DNA of 64,000 bases from Hawksworthiomyces lignivorus (taxonomy: Eukaryota > Ascomycota > Sordariomycetes > Ophiostomatales > Ophiostomataceae), in assembly GCA_002917075.1 (NCBI GenBank), contig NTMA01000085.1, positions 116,426 through 180,425 of the forward strand. The letters are read 5' to 3'. Positions 12,240 to 22,010 of the stretch are shown here, in pieces. Every line of letters starts with the position of its first letter. Position 1 is the stretch's first letter. A program made the position numbers and the translations under genes. The notes under the pieces were generated by a model, which was not told the origin of the DNA, did no database searches, and saw nothing but the letters and a program-made list of their open reading frames with translations.

Positions 12240-13455
12240 CAGACTCCACATGCTTGGCTCAGCTTGAAACCGCCGGGAACTAACTTTTGAAACACCTCGG
12301 AGGGGTCGTACTTGTTTGCCACCTCGTGGAGGAAACGCAAGTTCTCGGGCCCATAGGTGCAAAGCGGCTTTTGAAAAGGGCCCGCAAAGTTTAGATACAA
12401 CTACGGATCTGCTTTTCCCATCGAGCGAGTCACGCTCTCGACGCTCTCGACCCAAGCCTTGGCCGCCGCGTTCATAACCGCGTCATCCTCGGCATCTTTC
12501 CATCTCGGCATGATGAGAGCAACTAGAAAATCATGTCAACTGGTCGTACGTGTCCATTAGCTGTATGGGGGGAGGGTTCTCACCTATCTGATCACGGCCG
12601 AGACCTGCAAGACCTAGGGCGTTGCCACTAGACGTGTAGGACCAGCTAAAGGCCTGCATGACCTGTGGTTGGGGCACGTAGAATAGGATCCAGTCCAAGT
12701 AGCCGACGGATGAATTGACCGACTGGTAGATTGCGTTGTTTACCGCCTGTACCTTTTGGATCGTCTCACCGTCGTTGACAAAGGTGACGTTAGCCACGAC
12801 TTGCCTACCGATTTAAACGCCTGTCAGCGCCCAATCAGTAGAAGTATACACTCATACATATACACCTACAGGAAGCAGAGGACTTACCAATAGCCCTTGG
12901 GCTGGAGAGTCTCGATCTGAGTGATCAGATCGCTCGTCGACCGCTTCCTCAGCGTGTTCTTAAGTTGTGACTGTAGCCCCAGGGATGGCTGTAGCACCTC
13001 AGGATTCTCCCGCCCCGTCAGTCGCAGCCAGAGCAATGTCGACCAAGCTTAGTCCGCTAGAGAGATTGACGACCCCGATCTAAACGCCGGCATTGGGATG
13101 TAGGTTATTCCGAGCCGTAAAGTTGGTAGTCATGAGCTGCGTCTGGGCTACTACGTCGGCCGTGGCTGGGAGTGTGATCTCACCGGCCCAAAAGTCGTCA
13201 AAATCGAAGGTCTTGATACCTATATAGTTGACGATACCAAAGTTCGAACTACCGTCCTTGAGAGCTCGGAACAGGTCTGGGTGCGAAGTCTGATTCGCGT
13301 TCACGATCTGACTTGAGGCCAGCACGACTTCGAAATTGATCACGTTGTCGGCCACCCAGCCCACCCTGGGCTGGAAGAGGGACTCGCTGCCGCCCAGTGT
13401 GAGACCTCTGACGCCTATACTACCGCATAGACCGCTAGGGACTATCGGGCTAGTA
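12240..13455 (-). pseudogene. Berberine-bridge-type FAD-linked oxidase, decayed
   Basis: Remains of an FAD-linked oxidoreductase (FAD_binding_4 plus BBE domain), normally a secreted or cluster-associated enzyme oxidising small alcohols or amines. In order on the minus strand: the end of the FAD domain (GVRGLTLGGSE, GWVADNVINFEVVLAS, SHPDLFRALKDG), the middle (LWLRLTGRENPEVLQPS, DLITQIETLQPKGYW), a likely intron near 12830-12895, then FVNDGETIQK and the C-terminal BBE region (LYLNFAGPFQKPL, YGPENLRFLHEVANKYDP). Lesions: the N-terminal third, including the signal peptide and the flavin-attachment region, is missing; there is a stop after NAGV (13080), a frame change before LWLRLTGRE, and a TAG just before LYLNFAG. 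Confidence 0.8.
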
Positions 13456-13750
13456 CCGTTGCTTCGATGCTGAGAAGATTATGACCGAAACCGGTAGAGC
13501 GGGTTAAAAGGATTACAATCGCAAGGACAAAGTACTTCGAAGAGACAACCCCTCATTGCAAAGGCCACCAAAAGCGGCACCGTGCGCCAGCCAAAAGCGG
13601 CGGCCAGAGCAGCGCTTTCTCGCTTTATTCTGTAAGATTTGGGTTTATATCTATATATTCCTTCATTTGATTAATACGATACCTCTATTCTCTACTACTT
13701 CTGATCAACCTGCAAGTATTACCAGGATACCTTCTGCGTTACTTACTATA

Positions 13751-15161
13751 ATGAGTTTAAAAGAGTTCCAACGAAAGTTCGAGACTGGCGAGCTGCCAGT
13801 CGATAGTCATAAGGGCTTGCTAAATATTGGATACATTTACACGGAGCAATGGTCCGTGTTTGAAGCGGTCCATGAGCTGCACGTACGAGGATGGACCTTT
13901 GGTCGGGATGATTTGAGGTTTAATCGGTATGTTTAACCTTTTATGATAATGTTTGTTTAATCTGAAACGTTGACATTTTAGCACTCTGGATGTGTTTTAC
14001 CTTAGTCAGATTGTAACCGGCATGCAGCGCTCAACGCACTTCGGCATGGTAGATGAGATTCAAGAGCAGCTGCCGTTTGAGACGATTTATGCCGAACACC
14101 TTGACCTGCTCAAGGAAGATGTTTGGCAAGAGTATTACTCGCCCGCGTTTCTGCGGCAGCCAACCTCAGCCCGCTTCTACCGGTTGCCCGATTTGAAAGA
14201 CTTGCCCGACTCAGACAGCCCTCTCTACCAGCTGCGCAACAAGTCGGGGGACGGTCTCCGCCAGCCCTATACGCGGATGCCGCGTTGGGCCCATCATGTC
14301 GTGCGTACCCACTGCCGCCAGCCGACCCTTTCTGTCGAAGACATTGTCCGGCTGGCCCTGGCCACCCTTCGGGAGACCCTTGCCCGGCAGAGGGCAGAGT
14401 CTGGGAGTCTGGCCACATTTGCGTACTCGGAAACCCAGGCGCGCTACTGGCTTCAATACTTCAACGTAGACAGTCAGCCACTTAAGTGGTCTGAATATAG
14501 TTGGCGGGCCAACGAATACGGCACCCACGTCGCGCGCGGCTGGTTCGATGTCTGGGCGTGGGACCGGTGGTATTCGCGCGAGCGATGGGCCGCGTCGATC
14601 GGCGACGATGCGCCATATGTTGAGCGCGACCTAGACGGCACGCGCAAATCCTCTATCAATGGGGCTGGGTGGCCGGACGGCGGCATCATCGGCGAGACAT
14701 ACGATCGCGGGTGGGAACCCGAGGTGGGCAGCGATGAAGAGGTGGCATTTTCGGCAGCTGTTGCTGTCGAGGAGACCAAAGGCCTAGATTTGAGAAGTGA
14801 TGGGTTTTTAGACCGGCTCGACTATAAGATGCGCTCGCACATTTTTTGGGCCATTGTCTGGACTGCATGTCAGCAGCAACAGTCGCCGGAGCTGGACCTT
14901 AAAGACCTCCAAGGCCGTATGGTCGCGGCCGGCCGCGTCGATGACGATAAGGTGGAGAAGTGGGTTAACGAGGCCCTCAAGGTTGTAGCACCGTATGTGC
15001 AAGGGCGTAAATGGAGCGAATACGCCAAGGACCGGAGCAAGTACCACCAGATTCTCATCGAAAACGGCCAGCTTTTTTGGCGGTGGGAAATCATGCGTCG
15101 GGAAGAGATGTTTTATTTAAAGCCGATAAGTAAGGAAGCTTACGAAGCCATGGTATCGTGA
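13751..15161 (+). CDS. Hypothetical protein, 451 aa (two exons)
   Basis: Exon 1 is 13751-13926, intron 13927-13981 (GTATGT..TTTTAG), exon 2 13982-15161; the frame is continuous. The GC-rich third codon positions and long open frame make it a real gene. I recognise no domain, signal peptide or membrane segment. It is rich in Trp, Tyr and Arg (for example WLQYFNVDSQPLKWSEYSW and RGWFDVWAWDRWYSRERW) and probably soluble and helical. The upstream open frame from 13556 lacks coding character and is taken as 5' UTR. It lies 430 bases upstream of the FMN monooxygenase gene on the same strand. Function unknown. Confidence 0.72.
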
Positions 15162-15591
15162 AGTCATACGACACTTAGGAGCATCATTGCATTATCTTAA
15201 ATTAAGGAAGGGGATTATTATACTGCCCCCTCGCTACTAACAAAGTCAGGTCAATGTCTTTAGTTATCCATATTTTTTTTGTTGTGCATTGTAGATGGTG
15301 CCATGCAGCGAAGAGCTAGCACATCATCGCATCTAAAAGCACAACATAGCTAGAGGTTCTACAAACGTAGCAATAAATACTGGAACATTGAAGTCATTTT
15401 GATTTAAGAGACTGCAACTGTGACTACATGAGTATTCATATAGTCTTCAGAAAAGCTGAATACATCTGGTTTGAACAAAGCCAACATCCCAAAAGCACTC
15501 GTTATTTCCGTTATATGCCGGCTTTGGTGGATTGTTGCGGCAAGACATTACGGGGTTTTAAGACGACAGGCCATCGCCATTAGTTCGAAAA
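15162..15591. other. Intergenic, nothing recognised
   Basis: A spacer between two co-directional genes; AT-rich, with a T-run near 15270 and no gene. It presumably holds the 3' end of the orphan gene and the promoter of the monooxygenase. Confidence 0.5.
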
Positions 15592-17373
15592 ATGACAGGC
15601 ACGGACTCGAATGGCCTTACCAGTGGCCTTAACGCTGGTAATGCTCACGATCTTGGTAATGGGAAGGCCCGAATTTTTCTGAACGCCTTTGACATGTCCA
15701 CTGTCGGCCATCTTTCTCCCGGACAATGGAAGGTGAGCAGCACAAGCTGTTAATGGGCGAATGAAGAAGCTGTCTTATTCCTGTGGAGATATACAGCCGC
15801 TCTAATACCCAACACCCTAGAATCCCAAGGACCGCTCTGCGACCAAGCGCAAACTTTCGTACTGGACAGATCTAGCTAAGATCTTGGAGCGAGGTGACAT
15901 CACTGCCCTGTTCTTGGCAGACACCTACGGTGGTTACGATGTGTACGGTGGCAATGAGGACGAGTGCATTCGCCGGGCGGCGCAGTGGCCCATGACAGAT
16001 CCAAACATTGTATAGACTCTTCTATTTCTTTTGATTGCCTCTGTGGACAGGAGCCAATTGCTGACAAGCTAGCCTATCTCGGCAATGGCCGCTGTGACCA
16101 AGAACTTGGGTTTCGGTATTACGGCTTCGACGTCTTTTGAGCCACCGTATCTCCTGGCCAAGCGCTTTTCCACCCTGGATCATCTTACCGACGGGCGCAT
16201 AGCATGGAACATCGTCACGTCTTGGAAGAAATCAGCCTTCCAAGCGATCGGCATAGATACTGTGATCGAGCACGACCTCCGCTACGAGCAGGCGGACGAG
16301 TATCTGCGGGTCGTCTACAAGTTCGTCTCTGGTGTCTTACTCTTATCATTTCACGCCTCTGTAGAATTAGCTAACTTCTCAGGCTTTGGGAAGGCTCCTG
16401 GGCTGATGATGCCGTATCACCGGACCCTGAGCACGACTCCTATATTGACCCAACAAAGGTGCGCACCATCCACCACAATGGCCGCTTCTTCCGCGTGAAC
16501 GCCAAGCACATCGTCGACCCGTCCCCCCAGCGCACGCCCTTCCTGTTCCAGGCCGGTACTTCTGCAGCCGGCTCGGCCTTTGCTGCCCAACATGCCGAGG
16601 CCGTGTTTGTGAGCGGGCAGACGCCACAGTCACTGAGGCCTAAGGTGGACCGCATCCGGCAGCAGGCGGCGGCGGCAGGGCGCGACCCACGCTCGATCAA
16701 GTTCTTCGCGACGCTGACGCCGATTGTGGGCCGCACAGATGCCGAAGCGCAGGAGAAGCTCGCCGAGGCGCGCCGGTACGCCTCCACCGTCGGTGGCCTG
16801 GTGCTGATCAGCGGCTTCACAGGCATCGACCTGTCGCAGCTGCCGCTCGACCAGGAGCTGACGCGCGGCGACTCCAAAGTGCCAAACGGCGTGTTCAGCA
16901 TCCTCGATAGCCTCCTAGAGACGAGTCCTGACCGACCGCGGTGGACGCCGCGGCTGCTGGCCGAGAAGGCGGCCATCGGCACGCTAGGCCCTGTCGCGGT
17001 CGGTAGCCCGGCGACGGTGGCGGACGTGCTCGAGACGTGGGTGCGCGAGGCAGACATCGACGGGTTCAATCTCGCGTATGTGACGACGCCCGGCACGTTC
17101 GAAGACGTCGTAGACCTGCTGGTGCCGGAGCTGCGGCGGCGCGGCGTGTACCCTGCGGCGCCGGACCCTGCGGCCCCCGCGCTGACCATTCGTGAGCGCA
17201 TTTATGGAAAGGGTCACAACGGGCTGTTAGCCGATCACACGGGCAGCGAGTATAAATACGATGTCTACCAAGAAGCCGAGCCTTATTCAGTGCTTGAAAA
17301 CGACAAACCAGAAGGAGCAGGGGCCAGCGGAGAAACAGTAGAAGAGAACATATCTGCCACAGCCGCCAAGTAA
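15592..17373 (+). CDS. FMN-dependent monooxygenase, NtaA/SnaA/DszA family (four exons)
   Basis: Predicted 522-aa flavin-dependent monooxygenase of the bacterial-luciferase-like superfamily, NtaA/SnaA/DszA branch. These use FMNH2 supplied by a separate reductase to oxidise substrates such as nitrilotriacetate or organosulfur compounds. Exons: 15592-15732, 15821-16009, 16073-16320, 16383-17373; all splices keep frame. Family hallmarks: early ARIFLNAFDM and FLADTYGGYDVYGG, ISAMAAVTKNLGFGITASTS, DHLTDGRIAWNIVTSW, and the later HAEAVFV, IGTLGPVAVGSPATVAD and DIDGFNLAYVTTPG segments. The C-terminal 60 residues (YDVYQEAEPYS onward) are a polar tail. The decayed DAO oxidoreductase starts about 600 bases downstream on the same strand. 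Substrate not deducible; wrong exon borders are possible, wrong family is unlikely. Confidence 0.87.
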
Positions 17374-17964
17374 CAGTGACAACCCCGTAATATTTGCTTC
17401 TAGCTAATTGTGTTCATAAGCCAATCTTGATGATCCACATCTATATTAACGGGACCCTCCCGAATAGAAACCGTTATTTAATATAATTATAGGTGATACT
17501 GATACAGAATCATACAAGATTACAGATTAAAGGCAGAAAGCGCTGTTCAAGCTGTCACTTTTGGTAGGTGTGGGTGTACAGAGTAGCAGTAAGTCATATA
17601 TTCAGATACTACGTCGTAATCTGGAAACGACGAAATTCGAACAGACGTACAGAACACAAAGTCGTGCGATGTTCTAAACAAGTTTACTCAAACTTAGCTA
17701 TAAGCAACAAAATTCCATAGCTTATCCTGGTTCTAGCCCTTGCGTCTCTTCTTACGGACGAATAGTTCGCACAGGAAACTGCCCAAGCTTCCTATGTGGC
17801 TCGTGCACATATCAGCAGATCCCCGCCAGAAGGCTACGGTCTCAGTCTCGTTGTCTTAGTTTTGCACTCATGCCTATTACCAGGTTAGCACAAGGAACAG
17901 AGTACACGCCCCAGAAACAACCAGACGTTGCGATATCGCGAGTTACTTATTTCTCGTCTAAGCA
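17374..17964. other. Intergenic, nothing recognised
   Basis: AT-rich spacer between the FMN monooxygenase and the decayed DAO gene; no coding signal seen. Confidence 0.45.
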
Positions 17965-18800
17965 TGGAATACCTTGTCCCATTTGCTCTTCGAGAATCAT
18001 GTTAAGCCAATCGGAGACTCGCCATCCAGCCGGAGATATTCCTGTTTAGCCTCCCACAAGGCCGTACTGGCGGAAAAAGGAGCACGTTCTCAACAACCAC
18101 CATAGCACACCCGATCTGCTAAAGATACAAGATGTCGTTATAGTTGGGTCTGGATTCACGGGAGCGGCTTGCGCTTACTATATTTGTGAAAGCTCCTCTC
18201 TTGGCCCCAGCACAACGGTGCCACTGGCAGAAACGGTGCGTTGTTATAAAAAAACAAGGCACAGAGAGGGAGAGAGAGAATAGGTGGAAAGAACAGAAAT
18301 ATTTAGGATCATCTTTCTGACTGCTTATTTAAAAATGCAGGTGGTCACTTACGCCGGAAACCTCTTTCTACTTTTTCCAAGTTTACGAGCACGGTAGGAC
18401 GAGATACGGCCAATAATATCGAGCTCTTCGAGGTTGCAAATGCCGAGGCAATCAAGGACCTTGTCAAGGCCGAGAACATTATGGAAGAATAAACCCGCAG
18501 AAGTAGACAACCTGTGGACTGGCATTATGGACGTGGGGTCATCTGAATTTTCTCGATTCTACGTCCTACTGAGTCGGTATACTAATAGAAGTGTACAGTT
18601 TACCTACGATACTCTACCACATGTCGGCCATGTCGATAAGAAAAAGCCTGGCTTGTATGTATGTCCAGGATTCAACGGCCGCGGCATACCAAGGGCATTG
18701 CTGTGTGCGAAGGGCACGATCAAAATGCTGTTGGAAGGTTGTAGCTTCTCGGATATTGGGGTGCCTGCAGCTTTCGCGAGTACCGCAGAGGGACGACAGA
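17965..18800 (+). pseudogene. DAO-family FAD oxidoreductase, decayed
   Basis: Relic of an FAD-dependent oxidoreductase (DAO/glycine-oxidase-like family), the same family as the intact genes at 24472 and 48702. Pieces in order: RPYWRKKEHVLNNHH and DVVIVGSGFTGAACAYYI (Rossmann FAD site, about 18050-18190); an ATGRNG tail; a probable intron; GGHL (18341) and TANNIELFEVANAEAIKDLV; then, after a large deletion, LWTGIMDVGSSEFSRF and PGLYVCPGFNGRGIPRALL, the conserved C-terminal flavin contact. Frame changes and the loss of most of the substrate domain show it is dead. Confidence 0.72.
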
Positions 18801-19739
18801 CGGCTTCAGCAAAGTAAGAATAGAAGAACTAGCCAGACGACAAAACTGCGCACGAATCGTGCTCGAGTGGTATCCCAGTAAAGAAGACTGGTACCACGTT
18901 CGCTTTTGGACGAGATACACTTTGGCTGGGGCCTAGAGGGTAAAGTATATGGTATCAAGAGGTCACCAGAACGGTAGTGTGTATCTTATGGGAGAGAAAG
19001 GAACTATCACAGCAAGAACTCCCAAAAGCCTTCACGCTTGGGCAGCTGTTGGTTACGACTTTAAAATTTATCTTTATTGGTATGATGTGAAAGCAAATAC
19101 GAATGGAGAAGTGGACGACAGAGTTTACCGAAGCAAGATTCTAGGGTCGATTGCAGGCTCTTAGCTTCGTGAAAGACAAGCATTTGTTCTGGAGTAAGAC
19201 AACGATTCTAGACACGGAACTAGTCCGGTTAACATCGTGCGTACTTAGAAGGAGAAAATGGCTTGAACTACTATTCTAACTGCACTCCTTCGGCGAAGTT
19301 CGTCTCTATTGAGAAAGCATGGCTGGCTCCAAAGGATTGTGTGCGAAAAGAATCAGTTTGAGACGCTTGCGATTGAAGACGAAGGCTGAGGAAGGCTGGG
19401 GTCGATTAAAACAATTTACGATTAACAAATGGCCTGATGAGATTCCTATAATTCTTAAGCAAGTAGTTGATTCCGATCAATTAGCTGGTAAACGGTCTGG
19501 TTGTGGAATAATATGATGATGTTTTTTGGGCGGCAATATGAGGTGGGTGAAATTTGTGTCTACGCGTTTTTTGTAGTGGTGGAGCCGAGTACAGCAAGAA
19601 GCTGTGTAAGAGCATTCTAGACTTAGTAGATAGTTACGGCACAGATCTTGAGATGGATCTTGATAAGGCGATCCCATATATAAATGGAATTCCGGTGGTA
19701 TTTAGCTGTAAGCGATTTGCTAGGTAAGCATTAATCAAA
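18801..19739. other. Decayed stretch with unassigned coding-like pieces
   Basis: Short plus-strand frames have protein-like texture but different phases: KWPDEIPIILKQVVDSDQL near 19420-19480, and SKKLCKSILDLVDSYGTDL followed by IPYINGIPVVFSCKRF at 19590-19725. They may be one or more decayed genes. I cannot name a family. Confidence 0.3.
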
Positions 19740-21107
19740 TTACAAAGAGATGTAGTGATGATTCTTCAATATTTTATCATCCTTTTGCGCGGGGCTTCTC
19801 TCTTTTCTCACTTTGTATTTCTTTTCTTTCGCAACAGGTGTTGTGTGCGCTTCATTCTCCTCATAAAGCTCTCGAACACTTCCACTGTCGTGATGAACAG
19901 TTGGGCCCATTCCGTTTCGATTCTCTATGCTCGTTCTGTCGTAGGGCTTGTCCTGAAGCAAATATCCTTCTAGATGAATCTGCCAAGAAACGGCGGCAGC
20001 AGAGCCTTCGGGTCCCAAGTCCTGCCAGACACGGATTTCCACGGCGTCGTGTGTCGCCCGCACAGCAAAATCCGTTGGACAGCGAGGACAGCTACTAGAG
20101 AACTCAGCGCAGTGGTCAAAGTCGCTGCTGCACGTAATTCTGTTCTTGCTCGCTTCGATAGCATCGTGGACAGCAGTAGCTAGATCGGTCAATGGTTTGT
20201 GTACGGGCACCGGTTGGCGTTGTTTGACGGCGCGCCTCCATTCTGCCGAGTTGTCGTTCAGAATTTCATGAGGGCAGATTTTCAATTGACACATTTTGTC
20301 TTGTGCAAGCTGCCTTCGACGCTCTTTGCGAATGTGGATTACCGAAAGAACAAGATACCGAAGGCGTCCATTTCGGCCAGCGACGACCTTCGGGAAGGTG
20401 GCGCAGGGGACGTCCTGAGTAGCTCTATCGCCACAGCCATGGGGAAAGTCAGCCACCACCACAGGTTTCCCGATGTGAAATGGTGCCAAGAGATCCTGCA
20501 GATACAGTCGTTGCGGTCGACGGCAGTTCTTTCCCATACGTGCATACTTTAATGCGAGCTGGATATGGCGGTGTCGGACGCCTGCCAACCATGCAACTTC
20601 TGGCCACAACGAGTAAGTGCTCTTAAACCGGTGGGCATCGCCGTAGAATGGCATGTCGAAATAGTTATGGACGTTACAGACGAGCTCTCCACGGAAAGTT
20701 ATGCCGGAACCGGGTGCATCCGACTGCTCAATGCAATGCAGGGATATGCATATTTCGCACACCCATTGGTCTGGGAGGTCACGTGCAAGGATGGAGAGAA
20801 ACTCGAGCAACTCAATGCGAGGCAAATGAGAAACAGCCTGTATATCATCAACTTCCCAAAGGACTGCCCGCATTGCATGGCAGGTCTGCGAAAGGAAGAC
20901 TCGGTTCGTTGCTTGCAGCTGACCGGCAATAATAAGGATCAACTCCTTTGGTAGCTGAAGGAGCCGGCAGCCAGGGTTTTCTGGGGGGCGGCACCTCGCT
21001 AGCCACTTCCTCGTAAAGCGTCGGAACATTCTGCTGCTATACTTTTGGAGAGAATCGGTAAAGTTGCGCATAGCTGAGGTTTTCAGACAGTCTGAAGTTT
21101 TTAACAT
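19740..21107 (-). CDS. F-box-like protein, 455 aa
   Basis: Single-exon intact gene. Residues 50-90 (LLQLPKELILIIAGQLQ, then VFLSQTCHAMRAVL) match the F-box pattern of an Leu-Pro start followed by hydrophobic helices, which would bind Skp1 in an SCF ubiquitin ligase. The remainder has scattered Cys/His (CEICISLHC; CSSDFDHCAEFSSSCPRCP), suggestive of metal binding. The last 45 residues are basic and low-complexity. Large families of such F-box proteins with variable C-termini are common in Sordariomycetes. Partner substrate unknown. The start is an ATG; an internal ATG twelve codons later is possible. Confidence 0.72.
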   Translation of the reverse strand: MLKTSDCLKTSAMRNFTDSLQKYSSRMFRRFTRKWLARCRPPENPGCRLLQLPKELILIIAGQLQATNRVFLSQTCHAMRAVLWEVDDIQAVSHLPRIELLEFLSILARDLPDQWVCEICISLHCIEQSDAPGSGITFRGELVCNVHNYFDMPFYGDAHRFKSTYSLWPEVAWLAGVRHRHIQLALKYARMGKNCRRPQRLYLQDLLAPFHIGKPVVVADFPHGCGDRATQDVPCATFPKVVAGRNGRLRYLVLSVIHIRKERRRQLAQDKMCQLKICPHEILNDNSAEWRRAVKQRQPVPVHKPLTDLATAVHDAIEASKNRITCSSDFDHCAEFSSSCPRCPTDFAVRATHDAVEIRVWQDLGPEGSAAAVSWQIHLEGYLLQDKPYDRTSIENRNGMGPTVHHDSGSVRELYEENEAHTTPVAKEKKYKVRKERSPAQKDDKILKNHHYISL

Positions 21108-21462
21108 AAAAGAAAAGGAGGGACATAAAGAGGTATTGTAATTAAGTTAGCCAAAGGTAGTGACGCAAATGAAATAAATACCTTTGCCTCGCCCCATTGC
21201 GGCTCAGCCACCTCTCTATGAAAAAAGTCAAGTATACTCCGTACCAACTATCCCATACCAACCGACAACTACAGAACCACACCAACAGAAAGACCTCGCG
21301 CTTGATTTTCTCCAACTTGCCAACAGGAACTCAAAATAATGAAAATTCAAACAAGGGAGACACATTTCCAAGTACACAAAATAAAATGCTCGTGTTGGCT
21401 TCACCTTTCGGCTACTAAACCCGGCAACCACGGTGAGGTACGAGCGCTGCTGGGTCCCACGA

Positions 21463-21633
21463 CCACCCACCCCCGGTAATGTTTTTCTGCCGTACCGGAA
21501 TGGCAAAAACCCTCCGCCCACCCCTGGTAATATTTTAGAGCCGTACCAGAATGGCTCGTGGCCCGCCGCTACCCTTCCCATAGTGCCCACATCCACCCAC
21601 CCCCGATAATGTTTACCGCCGTATCGGAATGGC
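21463..21633. repeat. Three-copy hairpin repeat with covarying arms
   Basis: Three diverged copies (21463-21504, 21516-21555, 21593-21633) of a unit of about 40 bases: CCACCC..., six-base arm, 12-14 base spacer ending in CCG, complementary arm, then AATGGC. The arms are CCGGTA/TACCGG, CTGGTA/TACCAG and CCGATA/TATCGG, so every base change in one arm is matched in the other. The copies fall in a GC-rich patch upstream of the F-box gene's 5' end. They could be a repeated regulator site, a structured RNA or small mobile repeats. A minus-strand frame also crosses all three copies (motif PFRYGRKTLPGVGG), so a protein repeat is a weaker alternative. Confidence 0.6.
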
Positions 21634-21709
21634 GGACTCCACTGTGACCTGTGAAGTATGGGCGGAGGCGGAGGCGGAAGATGAGGGGAAGAGAAGAGAA
21701 GAGAAGAGG

Positions 21710-22010
21710 CTATTCCTCGTGGGGATGGTCGAGGGGGGCAGCCGGAGGCTGGGCTGCGGGGATGCGCTGGCTCAAGTCGAAAAGCTGCTTCTGCACCTTG
21801 TTGTCGAGGTGGGTGATGGCATTAAAAAGGGGAAGAACTTGATCCTCGCCCGTGCCTCTCCAGAAACGCCGGATCTTCCTAGCCTTCCTCCTCTTAGCCA
21901 CGAGGCGCCTGGCCACCCCGATGACCTTCACCAAAGCCACGGCTGCGGCGACGCCGGCGCCGAACCAGACTCCTGCAGCCTGGACCTGATCCTAGTTGGT
22001 GGGCATTAGG
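21710..22010 (-). CDS. Possible small membrane protein fragment
   Basis: The minus-strand frame has coding-like composition in a GC-rich island. It opens with a hydrophobic, Ala/Gly/Val-rich segment (AAGVWFGAGVAAAVALVKV), then a dense basic patch (RRLVAKRRKARKIRRFWR), then FNAITHLDNKVQKQLFDL and a Pro-rich tail. This arrangement suggests one membrane helix with a positively charged flank. The 5' end is unclear (an in-frame stop near 21995 or an intron acceptor AACTAG). An overlapping plus-strand frame of similar length is probably its shadow. Confidence 0.3.

Noticed and set aside
16440..17201. 253-codon open frame on the minus strand
   Set aside because: Antisense shadow of the GC-rich FMN monooxygenase exon; low-complexity Ser/Arg composition and no start context.
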